Shown: piece by piece, positions 1 to 8,692 of the stretch
Numbering within the stretch: position 1 is the first letter of the stretch
Layout: the number at the start of each line of letters is the position of its first letter
Origin: Pseudokineococcus marinus
GTDB lineage: Bacteria > Actinomycetota > Actinomycetes > Actinomycetales > Quadrisphaeraceae
Assembly: GCF_037482405.1 (NCBI RefSeq)
Contig: NZ_JBBHZZ010000002.1
Location: forward strand, 620,001-684,000
Reading direction: 5' to 3'
Length of the DNA: 64,000 nt
Program-made: the position numbers and the translations under genes
The notes under the pieces: generated by a model
Told to the model about the DNA's origin: nothing
What the model saw: only the letters and a program-made list of their open reading frames with translations
Database searches by the model: none

Positions 1-36
1 CGCCCGCGGCGCCAGCGGCCGCCGTGCGCCTGCCAT
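1..36 (-). CDS. start of a gene running off the left edge (possible FtsB/DivIC-type protein)
   Basis: An ATG on the minus strand at 36 opens a frame reading MAGARRPLAPRA to the window edge, with a GGAGGG ribosome-binding site 5 bases upstream. Only 12 codons are visible, so the product cannot be identified. In many actinobacteria the gene after eno encodes the septum protein DivIC/FtsB, whose N-terminus is often basic and proline/arginine-rich; that is the only reason for the suggestion. Confidence 0.4.
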   Translation of the reverse strand, partial: MAGARRPLAPRA

Positions 37-146
37 GCGTGCCCTCCGCCCGTCGTGCTGCCCGTCGCCCGCCCGCGTCCGGGTCCTGCTGCTCCTGCTC
101 GCGTGCGTGCGTCCGTCCGGGCTCCGGTCCCGTCCGGTGGTGCTCA

Positions 147-176
147 CCCTCCCCGCGGCGCGCGCCGCGGGGAGGG
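147..176. terminator. perfect 30-nt palindromic hairpin downstream of eno
   Basis: Two 15-base arms, the left beginning CCCTCCCCGCGG, form an uninterrupted GC-only palindrome about 40 bases past the eno stop. There is no T tract, which is common for actinobacterial terminators. It lies between eno and the next gene start at 36. Confidence 0.55.
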
Positions 177-180
177 GCGC

Positions 181-211
181 CCTCAGCCCCGCGCGGGGCC
201 GAGGGCTGAGG
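181..211 (-). terminator. hairpin immediately after the eno stop
   Basis: CCTCAGCCC (181-189) pairs with GGGCTGAGG (203-211) around a 13-base GC-rich loop, starting 7 bases past the eno stop codon. It is probably the first of two stacked hairpins ending the eno transcript. Confidence 0.5.
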
Positions 212-217
212 AGGCGG

Positions 218-1498
<1,281 letters not shown>

Positions 1499-1517
1499 GA
1501 CGTCTCCTGGGGGCTCG

Positions 1518-1562
1518 GTGGTCGATGTGGTCGGTGGTCGATGTGGTCGATGTGGTCGGTGG
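1518..1562. repeat. short tandem repeat in the eno leader/promoter region
   Basis: The 9-base unit GGTCGATGT occurs three times, interspersed with GGTCGGT, within about 45 bases just upstream of the eno ribosome-binding site. It is non-coding. It could be simple slippage or an mRNA leader element; nothing more can be said. Confidence 0.6.
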
Positions 1563-1633
1563 CGGCCGTCCGGCGGGGGCGACCCGCAGGGTCGGCGCCC
1601 GGGACGACCGCTGGCGACCCGTCACCGGGGAGC

Positions 1634-2128
1634 CTATCGGCGCCGCGGGGGCGCGCCGGGGACCTCGTCCGGCGTGGGCTCCGGAGCAGGACGGGAGCCG
1701 CGCCGGGGCGCGTAGCCGCCGTCCTCGAGCCCCGCGTGCCGCTCGAAGCGGCTGCGCCGCGGGTCGGCCCCGGTGAGCGCGGCCTCCAGGCCGTACAGCG
1801 CCGGCATGAGGAGCGGGCCGAGGACGGCCCACTGGTCGGCGTGGCGCGCCTCGTGGCGGCGCCGCTCCGGCCCGCCGAGGCCGCCGTGGAGCCAGACGCT
1901 GCCCACCGTCGTGCCGCCGCGGGCGTAGCCGCGGCGCATGCCGCCGCACTCGACGAAGAGGTCGCGCCCGACGACCGGGCGCCCACCGTGCGCGACGCCC
2001 CACGCGAGCGCCGCCGCGGTGGGCACGAGGTTGAGGTAGCCGCGCGCCAGCCACCAGGCGCGGGTGCGGCGGCGCCGCCGAGGGCGTCCGCCGGTGCCCC
2101 TGCCGATGACCGGGCCGGGAGCGCTCAT
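1634..2128 (-). CDS. conserved actinobacterial protein with HEARH-xxQW motif
   Basis: A 164-residue protein of unknown function. The centre carries RRHEARHADQWAVLGP, an HExxH-like motif that could bind a metal, followed by a short hydrophobic stretch (LLMPALYGLEA) and an ERHAGLEDGGY segment. The N-terminus is arginine-rich and the C-terminal 30 residues are proline-rich and probably disordered. I recall similar small proteins next to mazG/eno in other actinobacteria, but no function is known to me. The ATG overlaps the mazG stop (ATGA), so translation is probably coupled to mazG. There is no clear signal peptide. Confidence 0.75.
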   Translation of the reverse strand: MSAPGPVIGRGTGGRPRRRRRTRAWWLARGYLNLVPTAAALAWGVAHGGRPVVGRDLFVECGGMRRGYARGGTTVGSVWLHGGLGGPERRRHEARHADQWAVLGPLLMPALYGLEAALTGADPRRSRFERHAGLEDGGYAPRRGSRPAPEPTPDEVPGAPPRRR

Positions 2129-2865
2129 GCCGGGCCGGCCGCCTCGGCGTCGCGGGCGCGCTGCTCGAGGCGACGCACCGCGGCGCGCAGGGCCGTCTCG
2201 GGGTCGACGCCGGGCGTCTCGCGCGCGGCGTCGGCCACGACGGCGAGCAGCCGGTCCCCCAGCTCGGCCGCGGCGTCGCGCTCCTGCTCCTGCTCCTGCT
2301 CGGGCGCTGCCGGGCCGCCGACCAGCGCGTCGACGTCGAGCCCGGCCCGTCGGGCGCGGCCCAGCAGCTTCGCGGCCCGCGCGAGCGCCGGCAGCGCCGC
2401 GGGGACGCCGTCCATCGCGCTCGCGCGCCCCTTCTCGAGGCGCTTGCGCGCCTCCCAGCCGGCCTCGACGTCGGCGGCGCTCAGCGCGTCGTCCGCGGAC
2501 CCGCCCGCCTCCGCGCCGAAGACGTGCGGGTGCCGGTGCACGAGCTTGGCGACGATGCCGGCGGCCACGTCGTCGACGTCGAAGCGCTCGCCCTCGGGCG
2601 CCTCCTGCGCCACGCGGGCGTGGAAGACGACCTGGAGCAGCAGGTCGCCGAGCTCCTCGCGCAGGTGCTCGGGCGAGCCCGACTCGACGGCCTCGACGAC
2701 CTCGTAGGCCTCCTCCAGCGCGTACGGCGCGAGGGAGGCGTGGGTCTGCTCGGCGTCCCAGGGGCAGCCGCCCGGCGAGCGCAGGCGGTCCATGACGGCG
2801 ACCAGCTCGAGCAGCCGCGCGCCCGGCGCGGCCCCGACCGCCGAGCCGTCGGCCGACGCCGTCAC
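2125..2865 (-). CDS. mazG: MazG nucleoside triphosphate pyrophosphohydrolase
   Basis: Hydrolyses (d)NTPs to monophosphates and pyrophosphate, cleaning the nucleotide pool. At 246 residues it is the actinobacterial size. MazG landmarks are RLRSPGGCPWDAEQTHASL, the metal-binding LEEAYEVVEAVE, and EELGDLLLQVVFHARVA in the first half. The second half is a more degenerate MazG-like region interrupted by an EQEQEQE run. The start is the GTG at 2865 (VTASADG) with GGAGG 5 bases upstream; that GTG overlaps the stop of the permease gene (GTGA). The frame stays open further upstream, but that part is a shadow of the permease. Confidence 0.93.
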   Translation of the reverse strand: MTASADGSAVGAAPGARLLELVAVMDRLRSPGGCPWDAEQTHASLAPYALEEAYEVVEAVESGSPEHLREELGDLLLQVVFHARVAQEAPEGERFDVDDVAAGIVAKLVHRHPHVFGAEAGGSADDALSAADVEAGWEARKRLEKGRASAMDGVPAALPALARAAKLLGRARRAGLDVDALVGGPAAPEQEQEQERDAAAELGDRLLAVVADAARETPGVDPETALRAAVRRLEQRARDAEAAGPA

Positions 2866-3797
2866 GGCACCTCCGCCGGACGCCGCTCGCGGGAGGCGAG
2901 CGCCGGCAGGCCGTGGCGGCGGCGCACCTGCATCCACACGAGGGGCGCGACGAGCGCCACGACCACGAGGACGAGGCCGGTCGTGACCGTCGGCACGCCG
3001 AGCAGCTTGAGCGCCGAGGCGAGCAGGACGAAGGCGAGCGCCCGCCGCACGATCCCGCCGGGCGCCCGCGACGACAGCCGGGCCCCGACGTAGACGCCAG
3101 GGACGCTGCCGAGCAGCAGCGACGTCGTGAGGTCGAGCTGGAAGTCGCCGAAGAGGACGTGCCCCAGGGCCGCGGACACGACGAGCGGCACCGCCTGCAC
3201 GAGGTCGGTGCCGACGAGGGAGCTCGCCTTGAGCGCCGGGTAGAGCGCCATGAGCGCGATGATGATGAGGGAGCCGGAGCCCACGGACGTCATCCCGACG
3301 ACGACGCCGCCGACCATGCCGACCGCGACCGTCGGCAGCTTGCGGACGACGACGTCGGGCCGGTCCTGGGGCAGCGGCGCCGCCCGCCCGTCGCGCTTGC
3401 GGGCCCGCTCCGCGAGGCGCACGTAGGCCCGCACGACGAGGCCCGTGGCCGCGACGAGCAGCGCGACGCCGAGCGCCACCTGGATGACGTCCTGCACCTC
3501 CTGCCCGTCCCCCAGCGCCCGGGCGATGAGCACGCCGACGAACGCCATGGGCACCGACCCGACGCAGAGCCACTTCACGAGCTGGAGGTTGACGGTGCCC
3601 CGCCGCAGGTGGACCACCGAGCCGACCGGCTTCATGACCGCCGAGGCGACGAGGTCGCTCGAGACGGCCGTCAGCGGCGGGATGCCGAAGAAGAGCACGA
3701 GCACGGGCGTCATGAGGGCGCCGCCGCCCATGCCCGTCAGGCCCACGACGATCCCGATGAAGAACGTCGCCGCGACGAGCAGCGGGTCGATGTCCAC
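2862..3797 (-). CDS. TauE/SafE-family membrane permease (copy 1)
   Basis: A 311-residue inner-membrane protein of the TauE/SafE (DUF81) family, whose studied members export sulfite, sulfoacetate or other organic anions. Eight or so hydrophobic helices are visible, with the family glycine motif VVGLTGMGGGALMTPVLV near the N-terminus and its repeat GMTSVGSGSLIIIALM in the second half. The GTG at 3797 is chosen because GGAGGAGG lies 6 bases before it; a GTG 8 codons upstream has no such site. It overlaps mazG. A sequence 69 bases upstream is shared with the other TauE/SafE gene of the window (start 39650). The substrate is not predictable, though sulfur metabolism is prominent nearby. Confidence 0.88.
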   Translation of the reverse strand: MDIDPLLVAATFFIGIVVGLTGMGGGALMTPVLVLFFGIPPLTAVSSDLVASAVMKPVGSVVHLRRGTVNLQLVKWLCVGSVPMAFVGVLIARALGDGQEVQDVIQVALGVALLVAATGLVVRAYVRLAERARKRDGRAAPLPQDRPDVVVRKLPTVAVGMVGGVVVGMTSVGSGSLIIIALMALYPALKASSLVGTDLVQAVPLVVSAALGHVLFGDFQLDLTTSLLLGSVPGVYVGARLSSRAPGGIVRRALAFVLLASALKLLGVPTVTTGLVLVVVALVAPLVWMQVRRRHGLPALASRERRPAEVP

Positions 3798-3816
3798 GAG
3801 CGGCCTCCTCCGGGGT

Positions 3817-3853
3817 CCCACCGGGCCCGGCGGGTCTCGCCGGGCCCGGTGGG
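3817..3853. terminator. hairpin between mfd and the TauE/SafE gene
   Basis: A 14-base perfect stem, CCCACCGGGCCCGG and its complement, surrounds a 9-base loop. It lies past the mfd stop and just upstream of the permease ribosome-binding site. It could end mfd transcription or act in the permease leader. Confidence 0.5.
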
Positions 3854-3865
3854 TCCGACTGGTGC

Positions 3866-3884
3866 GACCGGCACTGTAGGGAAC
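3866..3884 (-). promoter_or_regulatory. shared upstream motif of TauE/SafE gene, copy 1
   Basis: The plus strand reads GACC-N-G-N3-TGTAGGGAAC. The same pattern with identical spacing lies upstream of the second TauE/SafE gene at 39668-39686. Read on the coding strand it is GTTCCCTACA followed by GGTC, with TACAGT as a possible -10. It is either a promoter or an operator for a regulator common to both genes. Confidence 0.5.
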
Positions 3885-3931
3885 CGGCGTCCGGGCGTGG
3901 AGCCGTTCGGGGCGGGAGCGCCCCGCTCGGC

Positions 3932-6900
3932 TCAGCCGACGCCCGCGGCCACCTTGCCCGCCGCGCCGACGTCCTCCCCCACGACCGCGTCGAGCAGGTC
4001 GGCCGCCCAGTCGAGCAGCGCCGTCCCCTGCAGCGGCTTGCCGCCGATGCGCGCCGTCCTCGGCATGGGCACGAGCACCGACCGCACGGCGGGCTTGACC
4101 AGCGACCCCGGGTACAGCCGGCGCAGCCGCAGCGTCTGGCTGTCGCCCAGCTCCATCGGCGCGAAGCGGACGTTGGTGCCCTGCGCGCTGACCTCGGTGA
4201 CGCCGGCCGCCCGGGCCCGCACGCGGAAGCGCGCGACGGCGAGGAGGTTCTCGACCGCCTGGCCGCCCGTGGCCTCCGACGGGTCGCCGTAGCGGTCGAC
4301 GAGCTCGTCGCGGACCTCCTGCACCGCCTCGAGCGTCTCGGCGACGGCGAGCTTGCGGTAGGCCTCGAGCCGCAGCCGCTCGTGCGGCACGTACTCGTGC
4401 GGCAGGTGCGCGTCGACGGGCAGCTCGACCTTGATCTCGGCGGGCGGCTTGCCGACGCCGTCGCCGCGGAAGTCCGCGACGGCCTCGCCGACGAGCCGGA
4501 TGTAGAGGTCGAAGCCGACGCCGGCGATGTGCCCCGACTGCTCGCCGCCGAGCAGGTTGCCCGCGCCGCGGATCTCGAGGTCCTTCATGGCGACCTGCAT
4601 GCCGGAGCCCAGGTCGGTGTTCTGCGCGATCGTCGTCAGCCGGTCGTTCGCCGTGTCGGTGAGCGGCCGGTCCGCCGGGTAGAGGAAGTAGGCGTAGGCG
4701 CGCTCACGACCGCGGCCGACGCGCCCGCGCAGCTGGTGCAGCTGGGAGAGACCGAAGCGCTCGGCCCGCTCGAGGATGAGCGTGTTGGCGTTGGAGATGT
4801 CGAGCCCGGTCTCGATGATCGTCGTGCAGACGAGGACGTCGAACTTCTTCGCGTAGAAGTCGAGGACGGCCTGCTCGAGCGCCTGCTCGCTCATCTTCCC
4901 GTGGGCGACGGCGATGCGGGCCTCGGGCACGAGCTCGCGCAGGTGCGAGGCGGCCCGGTCGATCGACTCCGTCTTGTTGTGGACGTAGAAGACCTGGCCC
5001 TCGCGCAGCAGCTCGCGCCGGATGGCCGCGGTGACCTGCTTGTCGTCGTAGGCGCCGACGAAGGTGAGCACCGGGTGGCGCTCCTCCGGCGGCGTCGCCA
5101 GCGTCGACATCTCCCGGATGCCCGTGACCGCCATCTCGAGCGTGCGCGGGATCGGCGTCGCGCTCATCGCGAGGACGTCGACGTCGGTGCGCAGCGCCTT
5201 CAGCGTCTCCTTGTGCTCGACGCCGAAGCGCTGCTCCTCGTCGACGATGACGAGGCCGAGGTCCTTGAAGCGGACCTCGCTGCCGAGCAGGCGGTGGGTG
5301 CCGACGACGAGGTCGACCTTCCCGTCGGTGATGCCGGCGATCGTCTCCTTCGAGTCCGCCGCCGAGGTGAAGCGCGACAGGGCCCTCACCGTGACCGGGA
5401 AGCCGGCGAAGCGCTCGGAGAACGTCTCGAGGTGCTGCTGCACGAGCAGCGTCGTCGGGACGAGGACGGCGACCTGCTTGCCGTCCTGGATCGCCTTGAA
5501 GGCGGCGCGGACGGCGATCTCCGTCTTGCCGTAGCCGACGTCGCCGCAGATGAGCCGGTCCATGGGGACCGACTTCTCCATGTCGGCCTTGACCTCGTCG
5601 ATGCACGAGAGCTGGTCGGGCGTCTCGACGTAGGGGAAGGCGTCCTCGAGCTCGCGCTGCCACGGGGTGTCCGGCCCGAAGGCGTGGCCCGAGGTCGCCA
5701 TGCGCGCCGAGTACAGGCGCACGAGCTCGCCGGCGATCTCCTTGACCGCCTTGCGCGCGCGGCTCTTCGTCTTCGCCCAGTCGCCCCCGCCCATCTTGTT
5801 GAGCGGCGGGTCCTCCCCGCCCACGTAGCGGGTGACCTGGTCGAGGGTGTCCGTCGGCACGAACAGCCGGTCCCCCGGCTGGCCGCGCTTGCTCGGCGCG
5901 TACTCGATGACGAGGTACTCGCGCGTCGAGCCGCCCATCGTGCGCTGGATCATCTCGACGAAGCGGCCGACGCCGTGCTGCTCGTGCACCACCGGGTCGC
6001 CCGGGCGCAGCTGCAGCGGGTCGACCTGCTTCTTGCGGCGGCTCGGCAGCCGCTGCATGTCCTTCGTCGAGCTCGGGCCGCTGCGGCCGAGCACGTCGGC
6101 CTCGGTGAGGACGGCCAGGCGCAGGGGCTCGGCGACGAAGCCCGCTCCCCCGGCGCCCGTCGTCACGTGGACCACGCCCTCCTCGGGCGGCTCCTCGAGG
6201 GTCTGCACGCGCCGCGCCGGCACGTCGGCCTCGCGCAGCACCTCGGCGAGGCGGTCGGCCGAGCCGTGCCCCTCCGCGGTGACGACGACGCGCCAGCCGT
6301 CGCGGGCGTGGGCGCGGACGTCGTCGAGCGTCGTCGTCACGTCACCGGAGAAGGAACGGGTGTCCCGGGCGCCGAGGCGCAGCTGGACGCCGCCGGTGTC
6401 GTCCTGCGTGCCCGCGAGGCCGGCGTCCGCGAGGCTCTCGTCGGCCCCGAAGGCCGTCAGCGACCACCACGGGTGGCCGGCCGCCGTCGCCGCACCGCGG
6501 GCGACCGACAGCGGCAGGAAGCTGGCCGAGGACAGGTCGACCGGCGTCTGCGCGCCCGCCGCGGCGTTGGACCACGCCGCGGCGAGGAACTCCTGCGTCG
6601 TCGCCACGAGGTCGTGGGCGCGCGCCCGCACCCGCTCGGGGTCGAGGACGACGACGTGCGCGCCGTCGGGCAGCAGGTCGGTGAGCGGCTGCATGCCGTC
6701 GACGAGGGCCGGCGCGAGGGACTCCATGCCCTCGACCGCCACGCCCGCGGCGATCTTGTCCAGCATGTCGGCGGCGCCCGGCAGCTGCTCCTTGAGGGCC
6801 AGCGCCCGGTCCCGCACCTCCTGGGTGAGGAGCACCTCGCGGCACGGCGGCGCCCACAGGCCCTCGGGGACGACGTCGAGCGAGCGCTGGTCGGCGACGG

Positions 6901-7543
6901 CGAAGGCGCGGACCTCCTCGACCTCGTCGCCGAAGAGCTCCACGCGCAGCGGGTGGTCGCGCGTGGGCGGGAAGACGTCGACGATGCCGCCGCGGACGGC
7001 GAAGTCGCCGCGCCGCTCGACCATGTCGACGCGGCTGTAGGCCGCGCCGGCGAGGCGCTCGACCAGGTCGTCCAGGTCGACGACGTCGCCCGCCTGCAGC
7101 CGGACGGGGCGCAGGTCGCCGAGGCCGCGGACCACCGGCTGCAGCACGGCGCGCACGGGCGCGACGACGACGCGCACCGGCCCGTCGGGCGCACCCTCAG
7201 GGCCGGGGTGGGCGAGGCGTCGGAAGACGGCCAGGCGCTTGCCGACGGTGTCACTGCGCGGCGAGAGCCGCTCGTGCGGCAGCGTCTCCCACGACGGCAG
7301 CTCGGCGACCTGCCCCTCGGGCAGGAAGCAGCGCAGCGACGCCGCCAGCTCCTCCGCGGCACGGCCCGTGGCCGTCACGGCGAGCAGGGGCCGGCGCGCG
7401 GCCAGCTCGGCGACGACCGCCGGGCGGGTGCCCGCGGGGGCGGTGAGGTCGAGGACGTCGGTGACGCCCTCGGCGGCGGCGGACGTCGCGGAGGCGAGCG
7501 CGGGGTCGGCGCGCAGGACGTCGAGCAGGCCGGTGAGGCTCAC
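3932..7543 (-). CDS. mfd: transcription-repair coupling factor Mfd
   Basis: A 1203-residue ATP-driven translocase that removes stalled RNA polymerase and recruits UvrA to lesions. The N-terminal UvrB-like region includes LPSWETLPHERLSPRSDTVG. The RNA polymerase-interacting module contains DPVVHEQHGVGRFVEM. The translocase motor has the Walker A segment LICGDVGYGKTEIAVRAAF near residue 667, VDEEQRFGVEHKE near 768, AMSATPIPRTLEMA and QLRGRVGRG. The C-terminal TRCF domain follows (LPHEYVPHERLRLEAYRKLA). Length and motif order are complete. The start is a GTG with GAGGAG upstream. Downstream come a hairpin and the permease/mazG/eno genes. Confidence 0.97.
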   Translation of the reverse strand: MSLTGLLDVLRADPALASATSAAAEGVTDVLDLTAPAGTRPAVVAELAARRPLLAVTATGRAAEELAASLRCFLPEGQVAELPSWETLPHERLSPRSDTVGKRLAVFRRLAHPGPEGAPDGPVRVVVAPVRAVLQPVVRGLGDLRPVRLQAGDVVDLDDLVERLAGAAYSRVDMVERRGDFAVRGGIVDVFPPTRDHPLRVELFGDEVEEVRAFAVADQRSLDVVPEGLWAPPCREVLLTQEVRDRALALKEQLPGAADMLDKIAAGVAVEGMESLAPALVDGMQPLTDLLPDGAHVVVLDPERVRARAHDLVATTQEFLAAAWSNAAAGAQTPVDLSSASFLPLSVARGAATAAGHPWWSLTAFGADESLADAGLAGTQDDTGGVQLRLGARDTRSFSGDVTTTLDDVRAHARDGWRVVVTAEGHGSADRLAEVLREADVPARRVQTLEEPPEEGVVHVTTGAGGAGFVAEPLRLAVLTEADVLGRSGPSSTKDMQRLPSRRKKQVDPLQLRPGDPVVHEQHGVGRFVEMIQRTMGGSTREYLVIEYAPSKRGQPGDRLFVPTDTLDQVTRYVGGEDPPLNKMGGGDWAKTKSRARKAVKEIAGELVRLYSARMATSGHAFGPDTPWQRELEDAFPYVETPDQLSCIDEVKADMEKSVPMDRLICGDVGYGKTEIAVRAAFKAIQDGKQVAVLVPTTLLVQQHLETFSERFAGFPVTVRALSRFTSAADSKETIAGITDGKVDLVVGTHRLLGSEVRFKDLGLVIVDEEQRFGVEHKETLKALRTDVDVLAMSATPIPRTLEMAVTGIREMSTLATPPEERHPVLTFVGAYDDKQVTAAIRRELLREGQVFYVHNKTESIDRAASHLRELVPEARIAVAHGKMSEQALEQAVLDFYAKKFDVLVCTTIIETGLDISNANTLILERAERFGLSQLHQLRGRVGRGRERAYAYFLYPADRPLTDTANDRLTTIAQNTDLGSGMQVAMKDLEIRGAGNLLGGEQSGHIAGVGFDLYIRLVGEAVADFRGDGVGKPPAEIKVELPVDAHLPHEYVPHERLRLEAYRKLAVAETLEAVQEVRDELVDRYGDPSEATGGQAVENLLAVARFRVRARAAGVTEVSAQGTNVRFAPMELGDSQTLRLRRLYPGSLVKPAVRSVLVPMPRTARIGGKPLQGTALLDWAADLLDAVVGEDVGAAGKVAAGVG

Positions 7544-7670
7544 GGGGCGGGGCTCCTCGGGGGGCGGGGCGGCAGCACGACCCTCCCCGCGCGCTACGAG
7601 GCGCGGAGGAGGAGCGGCGGGAGACCTCTACGGTACGCCGGGCCCCGGCCCCGCCCACGAGCTCACCGGC

Positions 7671-7696
7671 GCCGCCGACGAGCTCTCGCCGGCGGC
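7671..7696 (-). terminator. possible hairpin at the end of the first LamG-like gene
   Basis: GCCGCCG (7671-7677) pairs with CGGCGGC (7690-7696), directly abutting the stop codon of the LamG-like gene. The stem is short, so this is tentative. The rest of 7544-7697 shows only G/C-rich sequence leading to mfd. Confidence 0.3.
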
Positions 7697-7697
7697 C

Positions 7698-8474
7698 CTA
7701 GGCCCCGACGTGCACCGAGACCCGGCCGATGTGCCCGGGGAACTGGTCGACGTCCAGGCCGCCCAGCCCCTTCGCCCCGATGCGGACGACGCTGTCGTTG
7801 CTGATCGACAGGCGCGCGGGGATCGCGGTCGAGCGCTGGACCTCCCCGTCGACCAGCACCTCGAGACGGTCGCCGGTGCGCCGGCAGCCGAGCTCGTGCC
7901 ACGTGCCGTCCGCGACCGACTCACGGGCGACCGCGCGGTAGGTCTTCGTCGTGCCGGTGCCGACGACCACGCAGCTCGGCTTCCCGGCTCGACCGTCGAC
8001 CTGCAGCTTGTACTGCCCGGCGCCTCCCCAGTTCCAGCCCTTCTGGACGACGTTGGCGCCGTCGCTCGTGTGCCAGGGCTCCAGGTGCACCTGCGCGGTC
8101 AGCGAGAAGTCCGAGCGACCGGGGTCGACGTCCTCGCTGCCGGCGACCTCGACGAGGGCGCGCGGGCAGGACTGCAGCGCCGTCCGGCAGACCTGCGCGA
8201 GCCGCAGCGCCGGGACGCCGTCGACGGTGCGGGCGGTCACCGCCGCCCCGCGCGCCGTCCTGAGCGTGCCGGCACCGCCCGCGCCGTCGTCGAGGACGGA
8301 GCCGCCGGCGAGCCGCTCGGCGCTCGCGGCCGCCGCGCCGAGGTCGACGTCGAAGCCTCGGCTCGGAGCCGCCTGCGCTGGCGCGGAGGAGAGCCCCAGA
8401 GCACCCGCGAGCAGCACTGCGGTGGCGGTCGCGCGGACGCGGGGCCTGCTGGTGGACGTCATCGCGCGGCGCAT
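7698..8474 (-). CDS. secreted LamG/concanavalin-A-like domain protein (paralogue 1)
   Basis: A 258-residue exported protein. The ATG at 8474 has GGAGGAG about 5 bases upstream and opens a signal peptide (MRRAMTSTSRPRVRATAT, then VLLAGALGLSSAPAQA). The mature part is a LamG-like jelly roll with the landmarks ANVVQKGWNWGGAGQYKLQV, GKPSCVVVGTG, DGTWHELGCRR and VDGEVQRS, ending LDVDQFPGHIGRVSVHVGA. It is clearly related to the lipoprotein at 16135-16938. LamG domains usually bind carbohydrate or protein ligands, so a cell-surface glycan-binding role is plausible. It is divergent from the large PKD-repeat protein at 8693. A CTATCGT box on the minus strand near 8517 may be its -10. Confidence 0.8.
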   Translation of the reverse strand: MRRAMTSTSRPRVRATATAVLLAGALGLSSAPAQAAPSRGFDVDLGAAAASAERLAGGSVLDDGAGGAGTLRTARGAAVTARTVDGVPALRLAQVCRTALQSCPRALVEVAGSEDVDPGRSDFSLTAQVHLEPWHTSDGANVVQKGWNWGGAGQYKLQVDGRAGKPSCVVVGTGTTKTYRAVARESVADGTWHELGCRRTGDRLEVLVDGEVQRSTAIPARLSISNDSVVRIGAKGLGGLDVDQFPGHIGRVSVHVGA

Positions 8475-8598
8475 GGCTCTCCTCCGGACGACCACCGTGG
8501 TCGCATCCGGACCACGATAGGACGAAGTGGGCGCGCGCGGCGCGGAAGTGCGACTACGCCGATCGGTCGACGTCCGTCGTCGCGGTGCGTGAACGCGC

Positions 8599-8627
8599 AG
8601 ACGTCCAGGGCAGCAGCCACTTACCGT
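8599..8627 (+). promoter_or_regulatory. putative promoter of the first PKD-repeat protein
   Basis: AGACGT (8599-8604) and TACCGTC (from 8622) are separated by exactly 17 bases. The promoter region of the paralogous gene at 12154 has the same arrangement. The predicted mRNA leader would be about 60 bases. Confidence 0.5.
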
Positions 8628-8692
8628 CTGTGCACGAGGCGTCGGCCGCACGCCAGCAGGACCGCCGTCCGCTCGAGCTCGAGGAGCCCTCC

